Source of the DNA: Halomonas sp. ALS9
Lineage (GTDB): Bacteria; Pseudomonadota; Gammaproteobacteria; Pseudomonadales; Halomonadaceae
Direction of reading: 5' to 3'
Assembly (NCBI RefSeq): GCF_001651035.1
Contig: NZ_LXRG01000054.1
Span: forward strand, 124,001-188,000
DNA: 64,000 nt
Shown here: positions 44,218 through 53,705 of the stretch, piece by piece
Numbering within the stretch: the stretch's first letter is position 1
Layout: each line of letters begins with the position of its first letter
Program-made: the position numbers and the translations under genes
Notes under the pieces: model-generated
What the model was told of the DNA's origin: nothing
The model's input: only the letters and a program-made list of their open reading frames with translations
Databases searched by the model: none

Positions 44218-45021
44218 CTATTGACGATTGGCAGAAGGGGACGGCGAGGTGGCCGTCATAATGCGAACAGCCTCGCTCTTAACGGAATTTTTACGCTCAG
44301 CAAGACGACGGCCTTCAGCAGACTGCAGCGCGCAATCCTCATCAGAGGTTGCCGAGAAGCGCACCGCTTCTTCTTCCCATACAGCGTCCAAGGCTTCGGG
44401 GGTGTTATCAGGCACTTCTTTCTTGACCTGGGGCCGATGCTCCTCGACATCGCCCTCGGCGCCGATTAACGCCAATAGTGACAGCGGTACCAGCGCGTGA
44501 TCCGCTCCCCGCTCCTCCAGTCGTGCCGTCAGCAACGCCAGAATATGGCGTATTTCGCCCAGCCAACGGCCGATCTCGGCTTCATCGCACAGCGAAAGGT
44601 ACTCAAGAAACACCGGTAGATGATCGGGCAGTTCCCGGGCATCCAGCTCGAAACCGGCCGCGCTGTACTCGGCCATTAAATCCACCATGGCCTGGCCACG
44701 GTCACGGGATTCACCGTGAACGTGCTCGAACAGTAGCAGCGAGGTAGCTCGTCCCTTATCGAACAGAGCCACATACTCGGCCTGCAGCTCAAGCAGGTCG
44801 CCCTCTTGAAGACGCTGACACCACGCCATTAGCGACGATTTGAGAGCCGCCCCCAGGCGGCGCTCGGCATTGAGAATTTCGATGAGTTCGCCGCAGGCGT
44901 CCTGCAGTTCCTGGGTCGGGTAATCGAGCAAACGGGCCAGTACGCGTAGGCTTCGCATGCCCTGCAGCGGCTCGAACAACGGCTCTACCGGGGCCGGCGA
45001 TTGGATAGCGGCTTCAGTCAT
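44218..45021 (-). CDS. narJ: Nitrate reductase molybdenum-cofactor assembly chaperone
   Basis: A 267-residue NarJ/TorD-type chaperone that holds NarGH for cofactor insertion and membrane docking. RVLARLLDYPTQELQ at the start, LFEHVHGESRDRGQAMVDLM and LPDHLPVFLEYLSL are the family stretches. An acidic C-terminal tail of about 70 residues makes it longer than E. coli NarJ (236). The ATG at 45021 overlaps narH by eight bases. An ATG-like start at 45036 would overlap more. Confidence 0.93.
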   Translation of the reverse strand: MTEAAIQSPAPVEPLFEPLQGMRSLRVLARLLDYPTQELQDACGELIEILNAERRLGAALKSSLMAWCQRLQEGDLLELQAEYVALFDKGRATSLLLFEHVHGESRDRGQAMVDLMAEYSAAGFELDARELPDHLPVFLEYLSLCDEAEIGRWLGEIRHILALLTARLEERGADHALVPLSLLALIGAEGDVEEHRPQVKKEVPDNTPEALDAVWEEEAVRFSATSDEDCALQSAEGRRLAERKNSVKSEAVRIMTATSPSPSANRQ

Positions 45022-46576
45022 GACGCGACTCCTCAAGTTGTGGCTGCGGGTCGTAGACCTCTACCGGTTTTACCAAAACGCTGGTCTGCTTACGGCCATT
45101 AAACAGGTTGGGCTGGCTCTCACCGTGGCACCCATCACCAAAGGTAAAACCGCATCCACCCCGTTCGGGGAAGGCTTCGGTGGCCATTTCACGGTGGCTG
45201 GTAGGGATCACGAAGCGATCCTCATAGTTGGCAATCGCCAGGTAGCGGTACATCTCTTCCACCTGAGCGACACTCAACCCCACGGTATCGAGCACTTCGG
45301 CGTTGGCGGCGCCCTCCACGTGCTTACCGCGCATGTAGACCCGCATTGCCATTAAGCGCTTGAGTGCCAACACCACCGGCTCTTCCTCGCCAGCAGTCAG
45401 CAGGTTGGCCAAGTACTTCACCGGGATACGCAGCGACTCAATCTTGGGCAGGATGCCGTCGAACTCCACATGCCCGGCCTCGGCGGCGGACTGAATCGGC
45501 GACAGTGGCGGCACATACCACACCATTGGCAGCGTGCGGTATTCCGGGTGCAGCGGCAGCGCCAGCCCCCAGTCGATCGCCATCTTGTAGACCGGAGAGG
45601 CCTGGGCAGCTTTGATGACGTTATCCTGGACACCATCCCGTTTAGCCTGGGCAATCACTTCCGGATCATTGGGATCAAGGAAGATCTCGCGCTGGCGATG
45701 GTAGAGGTCGCGCTCGTCCGGCGAACTTGCCACTTCCTCGATGCGGTCAGCGTCATAAAGCAGGACACCGAGATAACGAATACGGCCCACGCAAGTCTCG
45801 GAGCAGATGGTCGGCTGACCGGCCTCGATACGTGGGTAGCAGAAAATGCACTTCTCGGATTTACCGCTTTTCCAGTTGTAGTAAATCTTCTTGTAGGGGC
45901 AGCCGGAGATGCACATCCGCCAGCCGCGGCACTTGTCCTGGTCGATGAGAACGATGCCATCCTCTTCCCGCTTGTAGATCGCACCGCTGGGGCAGGACGC
46001 CACGCAGGTGGGGTTCAAGCAATGCTCGCAGAGGCGCGGCAGATACATCATGAAGGTGTTTTCGAACTGGCCGTAAATATCCGCCTGCACCTTGTCGAAG
46101 TTGGCATCTTTGCGCCGCTTGGCGAATTCAGTACCGAGGATCTCTTCCCAGTTGGGGCCCCATTCGATCTTTTTCATGCGCTGGCCGGAGATCAGCGAGC
46201 GGGGACGCGCCACCGGCTGGTGCTCACCAATCTTGGCGGTATGCAGGTGCTGGTAGTCGAACGTGAACGGCTCGTAGTAGTCGTCCATTTCGGGCAGGTC
46301 GGGGTTGGCGAAGATATTCGCCAACACCCGCCATTTGCCACCAATGCGCGGTTCAATCCGGCCGTCGTTACGGCGCATCCAGCCGCCCTTCCACTTGGCT
46401 TGGTTCTCCCACTCTTTGGGATAGCCGATGCCGGGCTTGGTCTCGACGTTGTTGAACCAGGCGTACTCCATGCCTTCCCGACTAGTCCAGACATTTTTGC
46501 AGGTCACCGAACAGGTGTGGCAACCGATACACTTGTCAAGGTTGAGAACCATGCCTACCTGGGAACGAATCTTCAT
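45014..46576 (-). CDS. narH: Respiratory nitrate reductase beta subunit (Fe-S)
   Basis: A 520-residue electron-transfer subunit with four cysteine groups for three [4Fe-4S] and one [3Fe-4S] cluster: CIGCHTCSVTCKNVW, CEHCLNPTCVASCPSGA, CRGWRMCISGCPYKK (Trp replacing a Cys, the [3Fe-4S] site) and CIFCYPRIEAGQPTICSETC. It is cytoplasmic, between NarG and NarI. Its ATG overlaps the end of narG by four bases. Confidence 0.97.
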   Translation of the reverse strand: MKIRSQVGMVLNLDKCIGCHTCSVTCKNVWTSREGMEYAWFNNVETKPGIGYPKEWENQAKWKGGWMRRNDGRIEPRIGGKWRVLANIFANPDLPEMDDYYEPFTFDYQHLHTAKIGEHQPVARPRSLISGQRMKKIEWGPNWEEILGTEFAKRRKDANFDKVQADIYGQFENTFMMYLPRLCEHCLNPTCVASCPSGAIYKREEDGIVLIDQDKCRGWRMCISGCPYKKIYYNWKSGKSEKCIFCYPRIEAGQPTICSETCVGRIRYLGVLLYDADRIEEVASSPDERDLYHRQREIFLDPNDPEVIAQAKRDGVQDNVIKAAQASPVYKMAIDWGLALPLHPEYRTLPMVWYVPPLSPIQSAAEAGHVEFDGILPKIESLRIPVKYLANLLTAGEEEPVVLALKRLMAMRVYMRGKHVEGAANAEVLDTVGLSVAQVEEMYRYLAIANYEDRFVIPTSHREMATEAFPERGGCGFTFGDGCHGESQPNLFNGRKQTSVLVKPVEVYDPQPQLEESRHD

Positions 46577-49500
46577 TTCACGGCCTCCTGAGCACTGTTC
46601 TTCTGAACACTGTCATTGCCTTCACCATCCAGCCAGTCAACGTGTTTCATCTTGCGCACCAACACGAACTCATCGCGGTTTGAGCCGACAGTGCCGTAGT
46701 AATTAAAACTGTAAGAGAGCTGCGCGTAGCCGCCGATCATATGGGTGGGCTTGGGGCAGACACGGGTGACCGAGTTGTGAATCCCGCCTCGGGTGCCGGT
46801 GACCTCAGAGCCAGGCACGTTCACGTTGCGCTCCTGAGCGTGGTACATCATCACCATGCCCGCCTTGACTCGCTGGCTGACCACAGCCCGCGCGGCAATC
46901 GAGCCGTTGGCGTTGTAGACCTCGATCCAGTCGTTGTCCTCGATATCGATCTCCGCTGCATCCGCCTCGGAGAGCCACACCACCGGGCCGCCGCGGTTAA
47001 GCGTCAACATCAGCAGGTTGTCCGAGTAGGTGGAGTGGATACCCCACTTCTGGTGCGGTGTGAGGAAGTTCAGCGCCTTGCTCTTGAAACCGTTGTCGGC
47101 GGGCAGCGTAAAGCCCTTGGCCGCCTTGGTATCGATGGGTGGGCGATAGACCAGCAGGCTTTCACCAAACGCGCGCATCCAGGCGTGATCCTGATAGAAC
47201 TGCTGACGCCCACTCACGGTGCGCCAGGGAATCAGCTCGTGAACGTTGGTATAACCGGCGTTATAGGAGACGTGTTCATCCTCAAGGCCAGACCAGGTCG
47301 GGCTGGAGATGATCTTGCGCGGCTGAGCGACGATATCGCGGAAGCGGATCTTCTCTTCGTGCTTGGGCCTCGCCAGGTGCGTGTGATCACGCCCGGTAAT
47401 CTTGGAGAGTGCATCCCACGCTTTTACTGCCACGGCGCCATTGGTTTCCGGGGCCAGGGTCAGAATCATCTCGGCGGCATCGATAGCGCTGTCGATCAAC
47501 GGGCGGCCTTTATGCGGGCCATCCAACTTACGATGGTTGAGTTTGCCCAGCAGCTCCACTTCAGCATCAGTATTCCAGGCGATACCCTTGCCGCCGTTGC
47601 CGATACTTTCCAGCAGCGGCCCCACAGAGGTGAAACGCTCATAGGTTTCGGGATAGTTGCGCTTGACCTCAATCAGTGATGGCATGGTTTTGCCGGGAAT
47701 CGGCGCGCATTCGCCCTTCTTCCAATCCATCACCGCCGGTTGGGCCAACTCCCCTGGCGAGTCGTGCTGCATCGGCAGCGTGACCAGGTCGGTCTCCTCG
47801 CCCAGGTGGCCTACACATACCTTGGAGAAAGCTTTGGCAATACCCTTGTAAATATCCCAGTCGCTACGCGACTCCCAAGCCGGGTCGGTGGCGGCGGTCA
47901 AGGGGTGAATAAAGGGGTGCATATCAGAGGTGTTAAGGTCGTCCTTCTCATACCAGGTCGCCGTAGGCAGCACGATGTCCGAGTAGAGGCAGGTGGTGGA
48001 CATGCGAAAATCCAGCGTCACCAGCAGGTCGAGCTTGCCTTCCGGCGCCTCGTCATGCCACACGACTTCTTCGGGCTTCTGGCCGCCGAAGTCGCCCAGG
48101 TCTGTGCCCTGAATACCGTGGCGGGTACCCAGCAGGTACTTGAGCATGTACTCGTGGCCCTTACCGGAGCTGCCCAGCAGGTTGGAGCGCCAAATGAACA
48201 TATTGCGTGGGAAGTTCTCCGGTGCATCCGGGTCTTCCGCGGCAAAGCGCAGTTCACCACTCTTTAGCTGCAGCACCGCATAGTCGGAGGTGGACATACC
48301 CGTGGCTTCGGCTTTTTCCGCCAGGCGCAGCGGGTTAGTGTCCAGTTGTGGTGCTGACGGCAGCCAGCCCATGCGCTCAGCACGCACGTTAAAGTCGATC
48401 AGGCTGCCGGGGTAATCCTCGGCCTTGACCAACGGCGACAGGATCTCCTTGATCTCGAGCTTCTCGTAACGCCACTGGGAGGAGTGACTATAGAAGAAGG
48501 AGGTAGAATTCATATGGCGGGGTGGGCGCTGCCAGTCAAGGCCAAAGGCCAGCGGCGTCCAGCCTGTTTGCGGGCGCAGTTTTTCCTGACCTACATAGTG
48601 GGCCCAGCCGCCACCGCTTTGACCGATACAGCCGCACATCACCAGCATGTTGATCAGGCCGCGGTAGTTCATGTCCATGTGGTACCAGTGATTCATACCG
48701 GCACCCACAATGATCATGCTACGTCCGTTGGTTTTATGGGCGTTATCGGCGAACTCCCGGGCAATGCGGGTACACTGCTCTGCCGAGACGCCGGTGATTT
48801 TCTCCTGCCATGCCGGTGTATAGGGGCGAATCTGATCAAACGAGGTCGCGCCGTCGTCTTCGCCGTCGCCGATAAAGCCACGGTCGATACCGTAGTTGGC
48901 ACACATCAGATCAAAAACGGTGACCGCCAGCATTTCACTGCCATCGGCTCTCTTCAGCCGCTTGGCGGGCAAATTGTGGAACAGTAGGTCATCGGCGGCG
49001 CCAACACCGGCCCCTTTGACGTGTTCAAAGTGTTCGTGCTCGATGCCACCGAAGTAGGGGAACGCTACCCGCGCCACGCTATCGTGATGGTTGGCCAGAG
49101 TTAGTAGCGGCTTGATCTCGGTGCCGGCGGCGTCCAGCGATTCCAGGTTCCACTTGCCTACTTCGTCGCCGGTTTCGCCCCAACGGAAACCGATGGAGCC
49201 ACGCGGCACCACCAGCTGATCGCGGGTTTCGTCCCAAGCGACGGTTTTCCACTCAGGGTTGTTCTCCTGCCCCAGGGCGGCATCGAAATCGCTGGCCCGC
49301 AGCTGGCGGCCGGGCACAAAGCTGCCATCTTCACGCACTTCCAGCTCCACCAGGAACGGCATATCGGTATAGCGGCGCACATAGTCGGTGAAATAGGTGC
49401 TGGGGTTCTCAAGGTGAAACTCCTTGAGGATGACGTGGCCCATGGCCATCGCCAGAGCAGCGTCGGTGCCCTGCTTGGCGGACAGCCACTCATCGGTGAG

Positions 49501-50370
49501 TTTGGAGACTTCGGCGTAGTCCGGAGTGATCGACACCGTCTTGGTGCCCTTGTAGCGCACTTCGGTGAAAAAGTGGGCATCCGGGGTACGCGTCTGGGGC
49601 ACGTTAGAGCCCCAGGCGATAATGTAGCCAGAGTTGTACCAATCCGCTGACTCGGGTACATCAGTCTGTTCGCCCCAGGTCATCGGTGAGGCGGGTGGCA
49701 GGTCGCAGTACCAGTCGTAGAAGCTCATGCAGACGCCGCCAATCAGCGACAGGTAGCGGCTACCTGCGGCGTAGCTGACCATCGACATGGCAGGAATCGG
49801 CGAGAAGCCGATGATCCGGTCAGGGCCGTACTGCCTCGCGGTGTAAACGTTAGAGGCCGCGACCAGCTCGTTGAGCTCGTCCCAGTTACCGCGAACGAAG
49901 CCGCCCATACCGCGGGCACGCTTGTACTGCTTGGTCTTGGCGGGGTCTTCGACAATCGACGCCCAGGCGTCGACCGGGTCAGGATGCGCCTTCAGCGCTT
50001 CGCGCCACAGGGCCAGCAACGGCTTGCGGACTAATGGATACTTAAGCCGGTTGGCACTGTAGAGGTACCAGGAGTAGCTGGCACCGCGTGGGCAGCCCCG
50101 CGGCTCATGGTTAGGCAGGTCAGGACGTGTGCGGGGATAGTCGGTCTGCTGGGTTTCCCAGGTAACCAAACCGTTCTTAACGTAGATCTTCCAGCTGCAA
50201 GAGCCAGTACAGTTCACCCCGTGGGTGCTGCGTACCACTTTGTCGTGTTGCCAGCGGGCACGATAACTATCTTCCCACTGGCGGGATTCGCTGCGTAGTT
50301 CGCCGTGTTCGTTGGCAAAAGGCTCGCGGGACTTGCGGAAGAAATTCAGCCGATCTATGAAGTGACTCAT
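46573..50370 (-). CDS. narG: Respiratory nitrate reductase alpha subunit
   Basis: The 1,265-residue catalytic subunit that reduces nitrate to nitrite at a Mo-bis-MGD centre in the cytoplasm. N-terminal FS0 ligands are H50, C54, C58 (STHGVNCTGSCSW) and C93 (RGCPRGAS), as in E. coli H49/C53/C57/C92. The cofactor-binding stretches IIAWGSNVPQTRTPDAHF and IVGAGMNHWYHMDMNYRG follow. GGAG lies about ten bases before the ATG. It is the first gene of a nine-gene minus-strand operon reaching moaA, and shares its upstream region with divergent nsrR. Confidence 0.98.
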   Translation of the reverse strand: MSHFIDRLNFFRKSREPFANEHGELRSESRQWEDSYRARWQHDKVVRSTHGVNCTGSCSWKIYVKNGLVTWETQQTDYPRTRPDLPNHEPRGCPRGASYSWYLYSANRLKYPLVRKPLLALWREALKAHPDPVDAWASIVEDPAKTKQYKRARGMGGFVRGNWDELNELVAASNVYTARQYGPDRIIGFSPIPAMSMVSYAAGSRYLSLIGGVCMSFYDWYCDLPPASPMTWGEQTDVPESADWYNSGYIIAWGSNVPQTRTPDAHFFTEVRYKGTKTVSITPDYAEVSKLTDEWLSAKQGTDAALAMAMGHVILKEFHLENPSTYFTDYVRRYTDMPFLVELEVREDGSFVPGRQLRASDFDAALGQENNPEWKTVAWDETRDQLVVPRGSIGFRWGETGDEVGKWNLESLDAAGTEIKPLLTLANHHDSVARVAFPYFGGIEHEHFEHVKGAGVGAADDLLFHNLPAKRLKRADGSEMLAVTVFDLMCANYGIDRGFIGDGEDDGATSFDQIRPYTPAWQEKITGVSAEQCTRIAREFADNAHKTNGRSMIIVGAGMNHWYHMDMNYRGLINMLVMCGCIGQSGGGWAHYVGQEKLRPQTGWTPLAFGLDWQRPPRHMNSTSFFYSHSSQWRYEKLEIKEILSPLVKAEDYPGSLIDFNVRAERMGWLPSAPQLDTNPLRLAEKAEATGMSTSDYAVLQLKSGELRFAAEDPDAPENFPRNMFIWRSNLLGSSGKGHEYMLKYLLGTRHGIQGTDLGDFGGQKPEEVVWHDEAPEGKLDLLVTLDFRMSTTCLYSDIVLPTATWYEKDDLNTSDMHPFIHPLTAATDPAWESRSDWDIYKGIAKAFSKVCVGHLGEETDLVTLPMQHDSPGELAQPAVMDWKKGECAPIPGKTMPSLIEVKRNYPETYERFTSVGPLLESIGNGGKGIAWNTDAEVELLGKLNHRKLDGPHKGRPLIDSAIDAAEMILTLAPETNGAVAVKAWDALSKITGRDHTHLARPKHEEKIRFRDIVAQPRKIISSPTWSGLEDEHVSYNAGYTNVHELIPWRTVSGRQQFYQDHAWMRAFGESLLVYRPPIDTKAAKGFTLPADNGFKSKALNFLTPHQKWGIHSTYSDNLLMLTLNRGGPVVWLSEADAAEIDIEDNDWIEVYNANGSIAARAVVSQRVKAGMVMMYHAQERNVNVPGSEVTGTRGGIHNSVTRVCPKPTHMIGGYAQLSYSFNYYGTVGSNRDEFVLVRKMKHVDWLDGEGNDSVQKNSAQEAVK

Positions 50371-50464
50371 GGTCGATCTCCAGGCTCCTCGGAAATTTGC
50401 ATACCCGTCAGGCGGGTTCCATGGAGTGGATTCTGCGCGATCGAACAGCGGATTACTGCGTGAT

Positions 50465-50492
50465 TACCTCCATATACACCCTATCTACCCAC
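50465..50492. promoter_or_regulatory. Phased NarL-type heptamers upstream of narG
   Basis: TACCTCC (50465), TACACCC (50475) and TACCCAC (50486) lie 10-11 bases apart, on one face of the helix, about 95-120 bases upstream of the narG start. Each matches the NarL heptamer TACYYMT at five or six of seven positions. The whole divergent spacer is 50371-50691 (321 bases). I saw no good FNR box or second gene in it. Confidence 0.4.
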
Positions 50493-50691
50493 AAGGTGAT
50501 AGAGCGGCCAACGTAAAGGAATAGACAGTTGGCGCTGTTGAAATAACAACGTGAATTACAGCGTGCGCGAGGGCTGACTTTTGCAAAACCAGATGTGCTT
50601 GCAGGCCTCAACCACGTTTACATTGCAACTCACTGAACATTCATACAACATGCTTTTTATAGTTGGATTACTTCGGAGCAAAGCGCACTCC

Positions 50692-51138
50692 ATGCACCTC
50701 ACCCGATTCACTGATTATTCGATACGCGTATTGATCTTTCTTGCGGCCAAGGGAGAGGAGCGTTCTACGATTAATGAAATTGCCGAGACGTTTGATATCT
50801 CACGCAATCATTTGATGAAAATTGTTCAGGAGCTAAGTCAAAAGAACTACGTTACCGCTATTCGTGGCAAGAATGGCGGCTTACTGCTGACACGTGCCCC
50901 CGCAACTATTGGGTTAGGCGAGCTAGTACGCGAGATGGAGCATGACATGGCGCTAGTGGAGTGCTTTCATAGCGACAATGCCTGCATCATTACTCCGGCA
51001 TGTCGCCTTCAACCGATACTTAATGACGCACTGTCAGCATTTCTAGGTGTACTCGACCACTACACATTGGCCGACCTGCTGGGCAGTCAACAATCTCAAT
51101 TGGCGCAACTTATGCGCATTCCTACCGTCAGCGCCTAG
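50692..51138 (+). CDS. nsrR: NO-sensing Rrf2 repressor NsrR
   Basis: A 148-residue Rrf2-family regulator. The winged helix includes LTRFTDYSIRVLIFLAAK, ISRNHLMKIVQELSQ and YVTAIRGKNGG. The Fe-S cysteines are C91, C98 and C104 (CFHSDNACIITPAC), the NsrR spacing. NO destroys the cluster and relieves repression. I use ATG 50692 (MHLTRFTDYS), which aligns with E. coli NsrR. The open frame to 50581 adds unrelated residues. It is divergent from narG and upstream of nnrS/hmp, whose spacer has two NsrR-type sites. Confidence 0.92.
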   Translation: MHLTRFTDYSIRVLIFLAAKGEERSTINEIAETFDISRNHLMKIVQELSQKNYVTAIRGKNGGLLLTRAPATIGLGELVREMEHDMALVECFHSDNACIITPACRLQPILNDALSAFLGVLDHYTLADLLGSQQSQLAQLMRIPTVSA

Positions 51139-51144
51139 CACTCC

Positions 51145-52356
51145 CTAGCCATCCTGCCCGTCGACTCGCGACTGCATCAACGGCCAAGTGTAGTGCACTA
51201 GGAATATTGCGTAGGCCACGCACCAGAAAATGATGCTCAGCGTGTAAGTCCAGTGGGTGATCTGGGGAAATAGTGCTAATACGGGCGAGCGCACTAAGGC
51301 GGCTATTAGCATTAAGCCTAGCGCCACACCCATACCCGGCAAAGTGCGTATGGGGCGGCCCGTATGACCTAGCGAAACCCTAGACATCATGGCCAGCATC
51401 ATAGTGCCCATGCCCCCAATAGTCAGGGCGTGTACAGCAAGTTCTGCACGCATCAGCCCCATGAGTGCCAAGACCCACATAACAAGCCCTAGCGGAATAC
51501 AGGCGTAGCTACCGTGCAATCCCCAAAGCAAGGGTTCTCGCCAACTGTGCAGCCCACCCCAGCGCGCCATACGAATACTATTAGCCAGCGCCGCTAACAG
51601 CATCCCCCCACCCAGTAATAAAGTAGGCATGACAACACCCAGCATGACGACCAGCTGCAGCACGACTACGCCAGCCGTGCTAACCAGCGTCACTCCTTCT
51701 AGTAAAGGAATAGGGTCAGGTTTGGTTCGTCCCAAACGGTTAGCGGTAAACATGGCAATCACACGCCCGCCAACGACGGTCATCATCAGTGTGATTAACA
51801 GCACGGCTAAGTAGGCAGCTTGGCGAATTAACTCGGCGTCACCCTGCATCACTCCTAAGTGCATCGCCAGATTAGCAATGGCAAACAGCAACAGCACAGG
51901 TATAAAGACCAAGTTGCGCCAACGCTTTGCGGTGATAACCAGGCGTGCCATAACAATGGCGACTATTGGCAGAAACGCAAGGTCAACCGCCAGCAGCATC
52001 CACCCCGGCAACTCCATGGGGAAAGCCATCAGCACCCGACCTAATAGCCATAGCACCACCAGACCCAGCAGCGGCCCGCCGTTTAAACTCGGCAATCCTG
52101 TCCAGTTACGCACGGCGGTAAGCAAAAATCCCGCTGCCACCGCCGCGGCAAAGCCAAACAACATTTCATGCTGATGCCAGAACACCAAGCCGCCATAAGG
52201 TCGCAGCAAAATATGGCCGTGCCAGAAGGCTAGCCATACTAATAGGGACGCCACACTAAACAGCGCAGCCAGCAGAAAAAAAGGCCTAAAAGACAGACGC
52301 ATTAATGGCAGATGCTCACGTTTTGAAGCAGGCTCGGATGAGGTGGTCATTGGCAT
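51145..52356 (-). CDS. nnrS: NnrS-family heme/copper membrane protein
   Basis: A 403-residue integral membrane protein with about 12 helices. The NnrS start is LSFRPFFLLAALFSV and GLVFWHQHEMLFGFAAAVAAGF carries conserved His residues. ALTIGGMGTMMLAMMSRVSLGHTGR is the C-terminal signature. NnrS protects cells from nitrosative damage, limiting iron-dinitrosyl formation, and its genes are usually NsrR or NnrR targets. It converges on nsrR with six bases between stops and is divergent from hmp. Confidence 0.92.
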   Translation of the reverse strand: MPMTTSSEPASKREHLPLMRLSFRPFFLLAALFSVASLLVWLAFWHGHILLRPYGGLVFWHQHEMLFGFAAAVAAGFLLTAVRNWTGLPSLNGGPLLGLVVLWLLGRVLMAFPMELPGWMLLAVDLAFLPIVAIVMARLVITAKRWRNLVFIPVLLLFAIANLAMHLGVMQGDAELIRQAAYLAVLLITLMMTVVGGRVIAMFTANRLGRTKPDPIPLLEGVTLVSTAGVVVLQLVVMLGVVMPTLLLGGGMLLAALANSIRMARWGGLHSWREPLLWGLHGSYACIPLGLVMWVLALMGLMRAELAVHALTIGGMGTMMLAMMSRVSLGHTGRPIRTLPGMGVALGLMLIAALVRSPVLALFPQITHWTYTLSIIFWCVAYAIFLVHYTWPLMQSRVDGQDG

Positions 52357-52419
52357 GGCGTAATCCCGACTAAATTACTTGGAAATATGATTGTGCGCCT
52401 AGCTATCAACGCAGACCAT

Positions 52420-52442
52420 GACATGTATCAAAAATACATCTT
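52420..52442. promoter_or_regulatory. NsrR operator 1 (nnrS side)
   Basis: A 23-bp site whose minus-strand reading starts AAGATGTATTT and ends GATACATGTC. It matches about 16 of 22 informative positions of the NsrR consensus AAGATGCATTT-N-AAATGCATCTT. It lies 64 bases upstream of nnrS. Confidence 0.65.
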
Positions 52443-52471
52443 ATGGCTAGCATTTATAGGCTCACGGCATT

Positions 52472-52494
52472 AAGATTCATATGAAATACTTCTT
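52472..52494. promoter_or_regulatory. NsrR operator 2 (hmp side)
   Basis: A 23-bp site AAGATTCATAT-G-AAATACTTCTT matching about 18 of 22 informative positions of the NsrR consensus. It ends 20 bases before the hmp start codon, where a bound repressor would block transcription or early elongation. Confidence 0.7.
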
Positions 52495-52514
52495 AATATG
52501 CCGAGGGATTGACA

Positions 52515-53687
52515 TTGCTAACTAATGAGCAAGAAACACTAATCAACGCGACCGCTCCTGTTGTTGCAGAACACCTGAATGCAATTACCCAGCGCTTTTA
52601 CCCGTTGATGTTTAGCCGCTATCCAGAGGTCAAACCGCTCTTTAATGAGGTTCATCAGCAAAGTGGCGGCCAGCCTCGTGCCCTAGCCAGCGCCGTGTTG
52701 GCCTATGTCCAACTTCGCGGCAATCCTGCTCAAGCGCGTGCCACCCTGGATATTGTGGTCAGCAAACACGTCTCGCTAGGTATTCTTCCCGAACAGTATC
52801 CTATTGTAGGTGAGTGCCTGCTGGCGGCGATTGGCGAAGTACTCGGTGATGCCGTAACACCAGAAATCGCTGATGCCTGGGGTGCTCTTTACAATGAGCT
52901 AGCCGCCCTACTCATTGACCTTGAAGACCAACGCTATCGTGAGTTCGAGCAGCGCCCAGGCGGCTGGCGGGGCACACGCCGTTTCAAGATTGCCAGCACC
53001 CGACAGGAAAGTACGTTAATCCGTTCTTTTATTCTGGAACCCGAGGATGGCGGCTGCGTGGCGAACCATGAGCCCGGTCAGTATATCGGCGTACGTTTGA
53101 CTATAAACGGCGAGTTGGTCTATCGACACTACAGCCTCTCGGACACGCCTAATGGCCAAAGCTATCGAATCTCGATCAAACGTGAAGAACAGGGCCAAGT
53201 CAGCCGCCATTTCCATGATGTCCTACAACCAGGCGACACCTTGGAGCTGTTACCGCCAGCAGGTAACCTTACGTTGGTTGAGGGTGATGAGCCTCTACTA
53301 CTTGCTAGCGGCGGCGTTGGTCAAACGCCCCTCCTCCCCATGGCACGCCATGCTTTGTCCCTTGGACGGCAGGTCACCTATCTACACGCGGCCTTGGATA
53401 CCGAGCATCAGGCTTTTAAAGAGGAATTAGAGGCGCTAAAAAGCGAGTATCCTCAACGCCTTCAAGCCGTTCGCATCCATGAACACGGCAACGAAGCCGA
53501 GCATATTGGTCGTATCGACCGCAGCTTATTAGCTCACTACCTGCCTGATCTCAAGGCACGCTGCTATTTCGTTGGCCCCCAAGGATTTATGACGGCGATT
53601 AACAGCGCCTTGTCTGAATTGGGTATTGACGAGGATCGCCGCCACTTCGAACACTTTGGCCCATCACGCCCACTCGACGCAGCTTGA
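52515..53687 (+). CDS. hmp: Flavohemoprotein (NO dioxygenase)
   Basis: A 390-residue flavohemoglobin that oxidises NO to nitrate using heme, FAD and NAD(P)H. The globin domain spans about 1-140 (proximal-His segment VSKHVSLGILPEQYPIVGECLL), the FAD domain about 150-255 (YRHYSLSDTPNGQSYRISIK) and the NAD domain 260-385 (LLLASGGVGQTPLLPM, CYFVGPQGFM). I place the start at TTG 52515: GAGGG is seven bases upstream and the N-terminus MLTNEQETLIN aligns with E. coli MLDAQTIATVK. A TTG two codons earlier is less well spaced. Two NsrR-type sites precede it. Confidence 0.95.
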   Translation: MLTNEQETLINATAPVVAEHLNAITQRFYPLMFSRYPEVKPLFNEVHQQSGGQPRALASAVLAYVQLRGNPAQARATLDIVVSKHVSLGILPEQYPIVGECLLAAIGEVLGDAVTPEIADAWGALYNELAALLIDLEDQRYREFEQRPGGWRGTRRFKIASTRQESTLIRSFILEPEDGGCVANHEPGQYIGVRLTINGELVYRHYSLSDTPNGQSYRISIKREEQGQVSRHFHDVLQPGDTLELLPPAGNLTLVEGDEPLLLASGGVGQTPLLPMARHALSLGRQVTYLHAALDTEHQAFKEELEALKSEYPQRLQAVRIHEHGNEAEHIGRIDRSLLAHYLPDLKARCYFVGPQGFMTAINSALSELGIDEDRRHFEHFGPSRPLDAA

Positions 53688-53705
53688 TAATGGGCGATTA
53701 GGGCT

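Noticed and set aside
45470..46591. 373-codon frame antisense to narH
   Set aside because: narH on the other strand has every family motif. The antisense frame has no recognisable domain and follows from codon bias.
46741..47679. 312-codon frame antisense to narG
   Set aside because: Shadow of narG in GC-rich coding DNA, with no ribosome site or domain.
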